Origin: Planococcus citri | Lineage: Eukaryota > Arthropoda > Insecta > Hemiptera > Pseudococcidae | DNA length: 64,000 bases | Assembly: GCF_950023065.1 (NCBI RefSeq) | Contig: NC_088679.1 | Span: 73,966,001-74,030,000 of the forward strand | Direction of reading: 5' to 3' | The notes under the pieces: generated by a model | What the model saw: only the letters and a program-made list of their open reading frames with translations | Told to the model about the DNA's origin: nothing | The model's database searches: none | Part shown: positions 34,751 to 46,446 of the stretch, piece after piece | Layout of the letters: each line of letters starts with the position of its first letter | How positions within the stretch are numbered: the first letter of the stretch is position 1 | Position numbers and translations under genes: made by a program

Positions 34751-37700
34751 ATTGATGATACCAATTTTCTGTAATTTTTCATAATTCAATCCATTATAAT
34801 CAAACACTTGATTAATTCTTCGTAATTTCTAATACTCATTTTTTTTTGGTACATTAAAGCAATTTTGCAATACTTCGTTCAATTTTCCTAACATTTCATG
34901 TACTTACTTAATACTCTTGAAATTGTATTCTTAAACATTTTTAAATAAATAAAATGAAATTTCCCCAGATTTTAGCTATTATTTGCATAACATTTTAACA
35001 AAATTTCAAGCAGTTTTCTCAAAACTTTGCTCAAGCCAACACTGATTTTTTATCAATGTGGAAATTTCTAGTCACTGAAAGGTCAATTTTACAACTTTTC
35101 GGCTCATTTTCTGAATTTTTGACAAATTATCATTCGAGGTTAAGATTCAAGTATAAATCTTTACTTCTTTCATAATTCAGAAAAATAGCTAAAACCTTAT
35201 CAATTCTTTAATTTTTTTTCTAACAGACAATAATGACCAAAATTTGGCACCACTGTGTTCCAAAATATTCTCCATGTAGCGGAAATTACATCTTTTGATG
35301 TTTTGATATGTATATAATCAAGGAAAATTTGAGAAGAAAAAATTTTCGAAACACAAATTTACCCTAAACTAAGTCATTTGCAAATTTCCAATCAATTACT
35401 AGAACTCAAAAAAATGATCTTTGATTTTGATGGCAATGACCTGGGGATATGTAGAATTTCAATACTTTCCTTTGGAACTGGACCCTTTTCCCAAAACAGA
35501 TTGGGTGGGGGTTAGAGCGAAAAAAAAAACGTAATTTTTTTTTCAAAAATGCTCTCTCACTCAGGACTTATGGTATATCTCTCCTCCAGGGGCACTTCCG
35601 AAACTAAGATTTTTTTCTGAGAGACTTTCTACTCGAAATGAAGGCCTCTACCAAATTCGGTCAAAATTCTCTTACTTTTTTTTTGCAATCCATTCTATTC
35701 AAAATGCATCCGGAAAAGACAACGATCATCACATGAATTCATTGATTTTTTTCAACTCGATCTCAGTGTCTTCTCACGCTCCAATTTTGACTTTGTGCGA
35801 TGAAAGGGCAAAGAAGGAGAACTGAATCACCCACTCGTACTTTCCGCGTAGAAACCCCGACTAAATTGCAACGCTTTTAATCATTCGCGAGTACAGTAGT
35901 ACACATAAGCATAATTTCTTTTCATGGTGAAAAAAAAATTCTCGTACAAATTTCACCTACATTTGAATTCCTACCAAAGTACACAAAATCGATCTACTCG
36001 ACGTAGGTAAAATTTAATTACTAGATTGAAACGTGAAAAAAAAAAAAAAATTTAAAAGATTTCATTTCATTAAGGAGGAAGAAAAAAAACACTCGCTATG
36101 TTTTTCACAACTTGGCCGAGCGAATATTCAACAGAAAAAGCAGCTATGTATATTCTACGTAGGTAGGTATAAAGTCTATGAAATATACGAGTCTTAGACT
36201 TCCGTTCTTTGAGTTCAAAACGAAACGGCGCGGCGCAGCGCAACGCGACGAAAAAAGCAGAAAAAATCGCTTAAAATAAAATCGCAATTAAAAAAGACGT
36301 ATATATAAGAGAGAAAAAACAAAAAAACACGAGCCGGGCGAGCTCTCGAAAAATGGAAGGAAAAAAATGAATACATAGTACTCCGTATACCTTTACCTAC
36401 CTTACACTACTAACAGGTGAAAGGCAGGGTAGAGGAGGTACTCGTTGTTGCATCGAGTTGAATAACTCGATGAAATTCTAATTACACCAACATTTATATT
36501 TCGCAAATTAGTAAAAAAAAAGAGAGAAAAAAAACGAGTAGTACACTGTAAAAAAAAAAAAAAAAATAGAAAAAAGACCGTACAGAGAATTCAACGAACG
36601 GAGGGTGGTAGGGAGGGCAAGGTGTAGAGAGACGAGAACGAACACTATAATATACGAAAAACCCAAACAAATTCCCGGTACATTGTTTAACTACATTTTT
36701 AACATACGATGCTTCGGCAGTGTGAAAAAGTTAACATTTTGCTCTAAAGCGCGACGACGCGAACAAAACAGGGAGGAAAAAAACACACAAACGAAAAATT
36801 ACGCCAAGGGGGAAGGTACGAAAAAAAAAGACAAGTGAAATTTATGCTTACCTTCGTACCGAGATATATATCAACATCTAAATTCTTCGGGGTTTGTGTT
36901 CGTATATATTATGTGTGTGTGCTGGGGTTGTGTACAGTTTAAAGCTCATAGCTTTCGCGAGCCCTTTGCCCGCCTCCCTCTACATGTGGCAGTCCTCTTT
37001 ATACCATATCGTGAAGCGAAATGCGAAAAAAAGGTTATAAATTGCCGTTATGTACTATAAATGTATGTATATGTAAACGTCGGCGGTATGTTTAGACTTT
37101 AAAAACGCGTGTTTATGTATCGAGGTAACTACCCACAGTAGGTACCTCCACCAGCGACGACGATTTCCTCTCCCTCTCATCTCTATTGTAACTATTTGCT
37201 ATATAAAATGGCAAATATTTGTGCTGATAGAATAGCTGCTGCAGATCCTCCTGCTGCTCGAGGGGAATGCAAAATCAAAGCAATAAGCAATCGGATCCGA
37301 GCTAGGTACCTACTTGAAAAATTACGCTGACGAAGCTGACGCTGGTGCTGTTGGTCGAGAATAATTAACCCGCAAGTTTATAGTGTACTTATGATCTCAA
37401 CAGAGGGGCCAAGGTTCAAATTAAAACTTTTATTCGAGAGGTGGCACGCAGATTTCGGCTAATAAACCAACAATATAGATTTAAATTGCGTTCGAAGTTG
37501 AAAAATTAAACTACTCGAGTTTAATTAGCATTCAGTCGAGTGCCCTTCGACTTCGCCTTTCGCGGTGCGAATTCATTAGCGGGTTGATAATGAAAAAAAA
37601 AAAAAAGTTTCGAGATTTCGGTTCATTTGAAATTATAATATAATTACATCGTCTCGTATAATATAATGTTGTTTTATTTTCGCGGGTATAATTGTATTTG

Positions 37701-38299
37701 AGGTGAGAGGGTGAGAGGAATAGGGGGAGGTGGAGAGGGTGGTTGGAATGTGATCAGTGATGGGCAGAGGCGTGCTGAACGGGAGGGGTGAGGAGGTGTT
37801 CCACCCCAAGACAGAAAAATGTAGGCGAAAAATTGGATGAGTTGGGAAAAGTGGAGAAGAAATTGTGTGAGTAAGCAGAGAAAATCAGAGAATTGCCAAA
37901 AACCATAGGTTTTTATTCCTTGAATTAAAAAGTTTTAGCACTCGCTTCCTTCGGGCCAGATCATTTTTTTCCTTTCTCTGATAAAAGTTAGAGAGTAGAA
38001 AAATTGACTTCTCACATATGTTGTTCTACTTGAAATTTTCCAAAAAAAAAGGGCTTTCCAATGCATTCTAGTCAAAACTGCCCGAAAGTCCCAACTTCTG
38101 CTGAAACACATGAAAACCAGCTGTTCGCATCATCAAAAATTCAACAGGGTGTCTAACAAAACCCCCCGACAAAAAACTCATTACTTTTTCATGACCGATT
38201 TTTCACACTTTTACCGCATAAAAATACCCCCCCCTCCCTCCCTCACCGAAAAAAAATAAATAACTAACTTAAGACTGCGAGGAAATTTTATTTGATTTA
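34751..38299. other. Non-coding stretch, CpG-rich in 35.8-37.6 kb
   Basis: No convincing exon. Between about 36180 and 37600 CpG is common and there are many short A runs. A G/A-rich stretch with several GGG runs lies at 37703-37800. The plus frame 36605-36838 is rich in Lys/Arg/Glu and has no domain. CAGGGTGTCTAAC near 38154 resembles the start of the dispersed AGGGTGTC motif. Confidence 0.35.
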
Positions 38300-38907
38300 A
38301 GGTGCACCGGGGCAAGTCAGAACGATTTTTCGCAATTTCAACTTTGACCGGCGGTTACTCCCCTTCTAATGAACCAATATGGATCAAATTCATTATGTAG
38401 GTTCCCATAAGGGTTCTTAACCTATGGTGAAAATTTTAGCGCGATTGACACAGTAGCTTTCGCTCAGTGGAATAAAATATAAACTGTTCTGAGTTCCCCC
38501 AATTGGGGGAAGTCAGAACAGGCTAAACTTTGCAGAGGCGTAGATCACAAACGGAGCGTCCTAGAAAAATTGCACGGAAACAAAATTGTAGAGAATTTAA
38601 TTCTCTTTGAGATCACTCTCATCAGTTTTTCACTAGGACGCACGGTTCGTCCGCTATATGCAAAAAACTAAGAAATAGAAAGTCTGTATTTTAGACCAAA
38701 TTCAAAACAAGTTCAAAACAACAACAAAATACAATTGAACCAAAGACATCTAAAATGAAACTAAACCGCGAAAATTTTTATGCCGTGATGAAGTAGGGGT
38801 AGTACCCTCAAGACACCTTTAGCGGCACTTCGCCAGATACAAACCTCTAGGCGCTAGAGCAAGTTTTCTAACTTACCCCAAATTCCAACTTCCCCCAGTG
38901 CACCTTA
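38298..38907. mobile_element. TA-flanked MITE (606 bp)
   Basis: The element runs 38300-38905 with inverted ends AGGTGCAC(C/T)GGGG(C/G)AAGT; TA occurs on both sides (38298-38299 and 38906-38907). It has no coding frame. A 36-base near-perfect palindrome inside (38485-38520) contains two facing copies of the terminal motif GGGGAAGTCAGAAC. This repeats the design of the element at 26738-28164, though the sequences differ. Confidence 0.8.
38485..38520. repeat. Internal 36-bp palindrome of the MITE
   Basis: Centre CCCCCAATTGGGGG, flanked by GTTCTGA and TCAGAAC, with one mismatched pair. Each half matches the terminal sequence of the element (GGGGCAAGTCAGAAC at 38309). Confidence 0.9.
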
Positions 38908-39249
38908 TAGAAAAATGAAAGGTAGGTTAGGTACCTACTCGTATTTCAATTTTTTCATTTTTCTGATTTTTTTTGAACAAATTTCTCATTTTTTAATTTT
39001 TTTTTTCATGTCATGGGCTTTTTCAAAAATTTTCAAAAATGAAAATCAACTTTGAAACAGATCATTAAAAAAGTACCAAAAAAAAATCAAATTCTTGGCC
39101 TTATTGATTTTTAGAAAAAAAGAGATATTGCTTGCCAAATCAACTTATCTAAACAAAGAGAAAGTTGGAATAATTTCATGTTGAGCATCATCCAAAGCAC
39201 ATCTACAAAAGAAATGTGGAAAAAAGTTCAAATCCTTAAAGGAAGTTAT
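38908..39249. other. AT-rich non-coding stretch
   Basis: T and A runs, no recognised feature. Confidence 0.4.
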
Positions 39250-40519
39250 ATAGGTACTAGAGCTGATAACGGTTACACTACCTGTTAACCGGTATCTCCG
39301 GTATCTGGTTAAAATACCAGCTACACCCGCTAGTGGTTGTATCGGGTTGATTCGGATATAGATAGTAGCGTATAGCGAGTACAACCCACATGTTTTTGCA
39401 CTTGGTCTGAGCACGCACCCCAAAATTTGATAATGCGTAAGTGGGAGGAGTTATGCTTTGACACCTGTCGTTCATATGTGTGATTGACGTTTGACATGAT
39501 TGATGACAATGATGATGTCATGCCGGTACACTGGCTACGCATTCAATGCGCTACTAGTTATATTGTGAACTGGTGCGACATTTTTTCAACTTGCTACCCT
39601 CTTGAGTACCTACCAGACATCGAACTTGCAGCTTAATTCAGTTCGCTTTATGTTCACTTCTTAATAGACCAACTGTGCAATGGTAATGAAATGGCACCAA
39701 CATCTCACCACTACTAACACAATGTTTTACAAGAAGTGTAAGGTACTGGGTTTGGGAATGGAAATGGTCATGTGCCAGTTACCCTAGGTTACCCGCTCGG
39801 AGAAAGGGGAAGATAACCAACACAACAACATCAACTACAACGACAAACCAGATGACGCGCCTCCTCTCGCCTGTTCTTCTTAAGTCACACATGCGCATTG
39901 TCATTCCCAAACCCAGTACCTTACACTTCTGTAAAACTTTGTGTTAGTAGTGGTGAGATGTTGGTGCCATTTCGTTACGTTAGAATCCATATACACAGTT
40001 GGTCTATTAGAGGAGGCAACAAGATTATTTACAAGGTCGATGCTACCAGAGCTAGAACCGGTCCGAATACCAAATATACCCAGCCCTGGGTCAGGCAACC
40101 CCAGGACCAAGTACTACCCTGGTATCCGCTTTAACCAAGTACAATACCGTACCTACTTGTATTTGGTTCAATTTTTGCTGACAGATACAGTCGGTAACCA
40201 AGTAGTCCATGGTACTCTCGCTAGTGTATTACGTCACTCAATGCATTCATTCATTCATTCATTTCTTTTCATGTACATCACACAAACACTTACCCAACAC
40301 ACACACACACCCATACAAATTTTCATCTTCGATTCTAAATTGAAATGAGTCATAGCTGATGCGTACGTCGTCAAAGGCCAACCTGGGACAGGATAGTCCC
40401 AGTCCTGGGTTCCTCTTCATCAAACTGGGTACCAGGAGTACTCGGTATTCGCTTCAACCAAATATGAATACGAGTATACCTGGGTACTACTCTGTCCCAG
40501 TTCGAGCTCTGGTACCTAC
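39250..40519. repeat. Complex of nested inverted and direct repeats
   Basis: About 95 bases at 39667-39761 reappear as reverse complement at 39902-40005 (contents include TGAGATGTTGGTGCCATTTC). Segments near 40050-40150 and 40390-40519 share GGTAT(C/T)CGCTT(T/C)AACCAA in direct and CCAGAGCT(A/C)GAAC in inverted orientation; GGTACTAGAGCT near 39253 faces AGCTCTGGTACC near 40507. This suggests a composite or rearranged fold-back element. Short frames here are by-products. Confidence 0.6.
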
Positions 40520-40953
40520 TAAAGCCCGGAACGATGTCGTTAGTGATGTAGTTATAACAGCTATCGCATCGTTTAAAAGCGATACCCGTTAGTAATCGGT
40601 ATCGCCAAATAAAACCCAAACCTGTTAGTTGTTACAATCACTTTTCATAAAACGATTATTTCAGCATCGCTTATGCATCGGCACAGAAATCCTTATCTGT
40701 TGCATGAATATATGAATGGTTGCGCACGCTTATATGAGCGCGGGGGTGTGTGAGTGTGTGTGAGTCATATTCAAAAGCGTTAGCGATAGCGATGCCAAAA
40801 GCGATACTAACGACATCGCTTCAAATAAACTTGTTAGAAAGCGATGTGAATAATTCACTGATAAGAAAAACCTGTTACTAACAGTATCGTTAACAGGTTT
40901 GAAGCGATGTCGTTGTAACGACTAACGACATCGTTCCGGGCTTTAGTACCTAC
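40512..40953. mobile_element. hAT-like MITE (426 bp) with 8-bp duplication
   Basis: The element 40520-40945 has 25-base identical inverted ends beginning TAAAGCCCGGAACGATGTCG. Both sides carry GTACCTAC (40512-40519 and 40946-40953). Eight-base duplications and ends of the form TA-N-N-G fit the hAT superfamily. Inside, AGCGAT-type hexamers (or complement) recur, as is usual for subterminal binding sites. No transposase. Caution: GTACCTAC is also a common simple-repeat phrase in this genome. Confidence 0.75.
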
Positions 40954-41169
40954 CTACTGAAATACCCTACTTAGTAGATGGCAACACTGAAATAAACTCA
41001 ATAGATGACATTGCAATCACCTTAGCTACATAGATCTCTTGCAAAAGCTTCTGCAACTGTCTCTATAGCTCTGTGTTCCAAACACTAAAAACACAAATAT
41101 AATCCACCCCCTTAGACTTTTCACCTCAAAATCTAGAACCATACAACTCTCTTTTTTCTCTTGAAGAGC
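40954..41169. other. Short non-coding gap before the LINE
   Basis: No clear feature. The LINE coding similarity may begin a little before 41170. Confidence 0.3.
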
Positions 41170-41775
41170 TAAATCATTGTTTAAGCTACAACATTATAAG
41201 ATTCATCCCCTGGACCTGATGAAATTCACCCTCACATGTTAAAGTACCTTTCAGACACTGGAAAAGAAGACTTACTTCAGTTAAGTATATAACAACATTT
41301 AGACTTCTGATTCCTTCCCAAAAATGTGGAAAACTGCAACAATCATTCCAATATTAAAACCTGATAAAACCACAAATCTGGAATCTAGTTATCACCCCAT
41401 CTCCTTAACTTCAGTTCCTTGCAAAATACTTGAAAAAGTGGTTACGGTATTAACCATCTTCATTGGTAGTAGGTATATTGATTCCTCAAACTCTCTTAGC
41501 ATTTATCAAAGTGGTTTCAGAAAGAACAGATCTACCCTAGACTACCTCTTTAGTCTCCAAAAAGAAATTAGTACAGCCTTCCAGAATAAAGAAAGTGTTC
41601 TTTCAGTCTTTTTTGATTTTGAAAAGGCATTTGATAAAGCCTGGCGTTATAAAATTCTCCAAAAAATACATTCCATTGGAATTTGAGGACATTTGGCCTA
41701 CTTTATTCAGAATTTCTTAACAAACCGTACTTTTAGAGTGAGAGTTAACAATACATAGATAATTAGACATAGGTA
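41170..41775 (+). pseudogene. Jockey-type LINE reverse transcriptase, N-terminal half
   Basis: From about 41205 the translation holds SPGPDEIHPHMLKYL, then MWKTATIIPILKPDKT, YHPISLTSVPCKILEKV, YQSGFRKNRSTLDYLF and FFDFEKAFDKAW, i.e. the ordered reverse-transcriptase blocks of Jockey-clade LINEs. The enzyme copies element RNA at a nicked target. One frame change lies between 41240 and 41320, and an in-frame TGA follows the FFDFEKAFDKAW block at 41684-41686. No endonuclease domain is visible upstream, so the copy is 5'-truncated. It is interrupted at 41775 by a TA-flanked element and resumes at 42346. Confidence 0.9.
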
Positions 41776-42345
41776 TAGTCCGCTAACTATGAGAATGCAC
41801 TCCTAGTTTTGTTGCCAAGTGCAAGGGTGGCCTAAACTACTGTAGGTGGGCTCTCAGGTATGCGCGTCATGCTAGTTAATAACACAGGTAAGGGTTAAAA
41901 AAATGGGCCTGTTCACAATAACAACGTTTAGAACTCCTGATTCTACATAAACCAGTTTTTGTAGCATCTCTGTACCATAACTCTTTCCCTTTATACATAA
42001 GCAGGTGTCTTTTGTAAGCAGCTGTTTCATCTCCAACAGAGCACTGTAGTGAATCAGAAGACGATCCATCCTCAGAGAGTGAAGATGACGACGATTCTGA
42101 GGATGATTTGGCCACCCCCCCCCCCTTCATCAAAAATAGTTTATTTCAAATTTGTAATTTTATTTCCTCAATTTATTGATTTTACCTACCTATGCAGTAT
42201 GCATGTTGTAAAATAACAGTGATTTTGAGCTGTTGGCCAATAGTGACATTTTGTTCTCGTTACATATTTTCATACCCCCTGAAAAACCGGTTGTCGTGCG
42301 TTCAAGGACATTTAACGAGTGCATTCTCATAGTTGGCGGACTATA
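41774..42345. mobile_element. TA-flanked MITE (568 bp) inserted in the LINE
   Basis: The element 41776-42343 begins TAGTCCGCTAACTATGAGAA and ends with its near-exact complement; the inverted ends match over about 27 bases with one mismatch. TA lies on both sides. After removal with one TA, the reverse-transcriptase frame is in register across the site. The interior contains an acidic open segment (42018-42178, plus strand, with ESEDDPSSESEDDDDSEDD) and a C11 run (42115-42125). On the minus strand the same DNA reads Ser-rich. Confidence 0.85.
42018..42178 (+). other. Acidic Ser/Asp/Glu-rich open segment in the MITE
   Basis: A plus-strand segment opens after a TAA at 42015-42017 and reads TEHCSESEDDPSSESEDDDD followed by a proline run and a hydrophobic end. 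Acidic serine-rich tracts occur near the N-terminus of some transposases such as piggyBac, but also in many host proteins. It has no start codon or domain, and the minus strand is open too. It may be captured or relic coding sequence. Confidence 0.25.
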
Positions 42346-43401
42346 CTCAGAATTTTTTGAAATTGAAAATGGAGTCACCCAAGGTTTAGTTCTTAGCACA
42401 GTTTTATTTATACTTTTGATTGATGACATTTCCAATGTTATTCCTAGACCCATTTCGCTGAGAATCTCTGCTGATGATATAAACATTTCCTTTAGTTCAA
42501 ATAATATTCAACTAGCTCTTCAAGTAATTCAAAAAACCTTTGAAAAAATTGAATCATGGGCAGATTCCAATGGTCTAACCTTCTCAGCTCAGAGTCAAAA
42601 ACACACTGTATACTTTTCACCAAAAAAATACTCCTCCAGATCTCATTCTCAACTTCAAAGGACACTCTTTAGAATTTAAAACCACTACTAAATATCTTGA
42701 CTCAACTTTTGATAGAAAACTAAATTGGACTCCTCATTTCCTAAAAGTAAAATCAGATTTCATGAAACGCCTAAATCTGTTGAAAATAATCAAAAATACT
42801 AAGTATAATCCATCCCGCAAACTATTACATTCACTTGTATAAATCTCTAATTCGCAGTAAAATTGAGTAGCTATGGAAGCCCATGTTTTGCGAATATATC
42901 TCAAATAAGACTTCTAATATCTTAAAAACAATTCAAAATTCAGCCCTAAAGATCTGTATAGGAGCTCTCTATTCCTCTCCAATAGATATCATTTATTGTG
43001 AAGTAGCAGAATTACCCCCAGATTTTAGAAGAACTCTTATAACAAACAAATTCATCTCAAATGCATCCAACAACCTTTCCCATCCACTCCAAAACTCAAA
43101 TAAACCACCCAACCCTCAACATTTTGATCATATAGAATGGCCCATTTCAAATTTCATCACAATGTTGAATGATCTTCAAATCAATCCTAAGACACTCATC
43201 CAAAAACCAATATTATATCCTCCTTGGCTCCTCAAACCTCTAATTCAATCTCTGCTTTACAGATGGATCAAAAATACCAACTCTTCATTCAGAGGGTATG
43301 CCTACTCCATTAATGATAAAATTTCAAATTTTAAAATCCATCTGGCAAAAAAGTGGGGAAATTTCACTCACTTCAATCGCTACGGAAGGGCAAAAAATTG
43401 A
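42346..43401 (+). pseudogene. Jockey-type LINE reverse transcriptase, C-terminal half
   Basis: Resumes with NGVTQGLVLSTVLFILLIDD (reverse-transcriptase block) and ISADDI, the catalytic aspartate pair in Jockey-like form. KTTTKYLDSTFDRKLNWTPHF follows after a frame change near 42640, then frameshifts around 42830-42890, then the C-terminal domain IQNSALKICIGALYSSP typical of Jockey-clade LINEs. It ends at a TGA (43399-43401). No RNase H domain and no poly(A) tail are seen. Several breaks make it non-functional. Confidence 0.9.
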
Positions 43402-44960
43402 ACTTTAGTATCATCTTTTTTCGGATCACGATGACATTCGTTTCAAATTGAGTCAAAGACTAATTTTACCATATTAGTATGAGGGGAGGCTCTTTCAATT
43501 GTATAGTCCAAATTGAACTAACGTAGTCCTTTTTCCAATCTGTTTGAATTAGTGCAAAAGTATGCCTCGATTTTTTGCCAATTTATTTTTTTCGAAGTTC
43601 TTTCATCGCTGTACCTACTACATACAACGAATGATTGGAGTGCTTTTCCATGAATTATTGGCATAGCGTGTTTATTCTATAGGTACAGTACGTCTTGTAA
43701 TAATAAAGAATATATAGGTAGGTCGAGGAACGTAGCCTAAATTGTCAAATTAACTTTTTATACTCGCGTAATTCTAGTCAGATTACGTATATACGCTCGT
43801 TTCGGTAATGTTATTGTTGAAAAACAGGCACCTATATCTTCTATATTATGCATACATCGTGGATTTGTGGTAGGCAGTACAGGTTTGCACTACCTATATA
43901 CATAGAAGCATACACAGAACGAATTGAGGATAAAATCAACATTAATTTATAGTAATAATACGAAAATTGTCGGTAATTTAAAACAAATATTTATTTAGTC
44001 GACGAAATAATAATAAAAAAAAAAAAAAATGAAAAAAGAGAGTAAAAGTATAAAACCTGCGGTTATAGTATTTCATTGATAAATTTCTATATGTGCGAGG
44101 GTATGGTTATGGTTAGGTATAGTTGGTAATACGCGAACATATAATATTTTTTCGATATCCACGATGAATAATTAAAGACCTGTTAACAAAAGCGTCGCGC
44201 CAGTTAATTGAATTCATCAATGGCGTGCGCTCGCGAGCTCCAAATATACGTTACTAAGGTTACCTTTGGTTTGAGAATCTCAAAACATTTATGAATTTGG
44301 TTGTGATGTTTCAAAGAGGGGGTATCTTTTCCAGGAGGTAACTGATTTAAATCCTGTTTTCAGCTTTTACATTAACTGGTGTCGGTTTCAAGTCGTTCAT
44401 GGAGCCTTTCAAACCTACAAGTTTTTTTTGATGAAAAAAAGAATCTGAACTTGGTAATACCAGATTTTGAAAAATTGGATTAAAATTATTTAAAAAAATA
44501 TAAGGAATATGTTAATGAAAAAATTTTGGGGACTGAATTTCATTCTTTTACGAAGTTGAATGAAGAATAAAAAATTCAAAAATACACTGAAAAGGTACAT
44601 TATATTTTTTTCAGTCAAAATTTTAAACATGTAATTCAAGGTCAAAGCAAAGTGGATTAATGGAGTTTTTTGCAACGCATTTTACATACTTTTTCAACTG
44701 GTGGCCATGTGAGAATATGGGTAAGTATTTAAAATTTTTGGGGAGGTACAATAGGGAACTGAAGTCTCAAGACCCCTATTTTCCGAAATTGATGGGGAAC
44801 AATTTTTTAAAAATTCAATGAAGATTGAAGGGAACTCATAAGAGTTTGGTTATGTATTTTTTTGAGTGGAATCAAGGCACAATTACGTGCTACGGCCCTT
44901 TAAATGCCATTTTTGGGGAATTTCCTTCATTTTTCGTAAACCCCCCTCCCGCCGATTCAA
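43402..44960. other. Non-coding stretch, CpG-richer at 43.6-44.3 kb
   Basis: No recognised gene. A trace of the fold-back-type phrase TTCAAGTCGTTCATGGAGCC occurs near 44387, suggesting an old fragment of the TGGAG-N-CTCCA family. Confidence 0.35.
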
Positions 44961-44969
44961 TATGGTTGT

Positions 44970-45325
44970 CTCCACCTTGTGACCAATCAAGATGAGTTAG
45001 AATTTGGCGAGAAAAACGAAAATGCTATAGATTTTCGATTTTGACCTCTTCTGAAAAATTTTGAGCTCAAAATTTTATCTGAATCGAAAAAAATTGATAG
45101 ACCATCACGTGATCGACTCATCAATGTAGGTTAAAATTTCTCGAAAAAAATGAAAATGGAAGTGATTTTCTTTTTCGACCATTTTCAAAAAAATACTGGG
45201 CCCAAAATTGCATCAAATTTTGAAAAAATTGAAAAATCAACACGCGTCGCGATCTATTGACAATACTGGTTGAAAATAATTGAAACTTGGTGTGAAAAAC
45301 AAAAAAACGAGTAATTTTCCTAATT
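44970..45325 (+). repeat. Degenerate ~120-130-bp tandem repeat
   Basis: Three units share GATAGACCATCACGTGATCG-like or GATCTATTGACAATAC-like phrases followed by GAAAAAAATGAAAATG. Strongly diverged. Confidence 0.45.
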
Positions 45326-45329
45326 ATTG

Positions 45330-46345
45330 ATCATTTCCCAGAAAGTTGGGGCCTAAAATTTCAGTTAACGTGACGCTGATCTGTGTAACACTGATTCGCG
45401 TCAAGTTGATTTTGGGAAACTTGAAAAAAAATTCAGTAGACGCTTTGGGAAAATCTGACACCGGAAATGAATTCGCCATCCCAACCCCCCCCCCTCCCCC
45501 CAAAAATTCAACTCGATTACGCCCAAATGTCGATGAGTCATCTTTCGGCTCAAAATGCAGCTTTTTTACTCAATTCGATTCAGGTGTTCAAAAGCCCAGA
45601 CGAAGCTTTTCTTCTACTCGAAAATAAATGCACTTTTTTGAGCTCAAAAATTACGTTGAAAAAAACACCAAATTTTGTACTTTTAATGACGTTTTCTGAC
45701 ACATCCGGGCCTGTTGGATTGAAAAATGAACGTCATTTTCGAGTTCAGCGACCTCAAATTGATCAGAAAACGTCATATTAAAAATGCAAAATTTGACAAC
45801 TTTTTTCCAGCTCATCTAGAGCCAAAAAATGGCAAATTTTCAGTGGAAGGAAGCGTTGCCGGAACAATCTGAAACCGGAAATGAATTCGCCGTCCCAAGA
45901 AACACCCCTACACGAATTTTCAGCTCTATTGGTGACCTAAAGTGTTTTTGTCAAAAAAATTGCACGACCCATTTTCGTTTTTTTCTTGGATTTTTTTGAT
46001 TTTCCAAAAAAATCGAGTAAAATGTCGTTTTTGACTAATTCGAGGTCGCCAAGTCCGAATCTGGTGTGCATTTGTGTCGTGGGATGCTGCATCACTGAGA
46101 AATTGCGACTATTTCGCGGAATACGAGTCCGATCGCAAAACGAACGTCATTTTCGGATTCAGCGACCTCAAATTAGTCAGAAAACGTTAATAAAAATGAA
46201 AAATTCGACGACACCTTATTTCCAGCTTATTTTGAGTCCAAAAAAATGGAAAATTTTCAGTAGAAAAAAGCGTCATGACGTTCTGAAATTATGTCAGATT
46301 TTTGAAAAATTTAAAGAGAATAAATTGGCTATAATACTTTGAAAA
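45330..46345 (+). repeat. ~414-bp direct tandem duplication (about two and a half units)
   Basis: ACCGGAAATGAATTCGCC occurs at about 45460 and 45874; ATTCAGCGACCTCAAATT-like sequence occurs at about 45740 and 46156; TTTTCCAGCTCAT(C/T)-like and TTTTCAGT(G/A) phrases follow each. All give a spacing near 414 bp. The two frames with matching ERHFR..RPQI segments are by-products. C10 lies at 45485-45494. Confidence 0.75.
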
Positions 46346-46401
46346 TTAGTAAGTACGAGTATGTCACATTTTCAGAAAAATCTCGAAAATTCATAAATTA
46401 A

Positions 46402-46446
46402 CAGGGTGTTTTCCCTGACTTTTTCAGGTTTTCCAGACCATTTTTT
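46402..46446 (-). repeat. Dispersed AGGGTGTCC / CCTGGAAAA motif, short copy
   Basis: CAGGGTGTTTTCCCTGACTT followed by TTTCAGGTTTTCCAGACC. It resembles 48513-48577 but with the terminal phrase adjacent to the inner one in the other order, possibly a deletion or a hairpin end. Confidence 0.4.

Noticed and set aside
45467..46342. Two related small proteins (ERHFR..RPQI)
   Set aside because: They follow the 414-bp direct repeat; no start context, domain or frame conservation through the unit.
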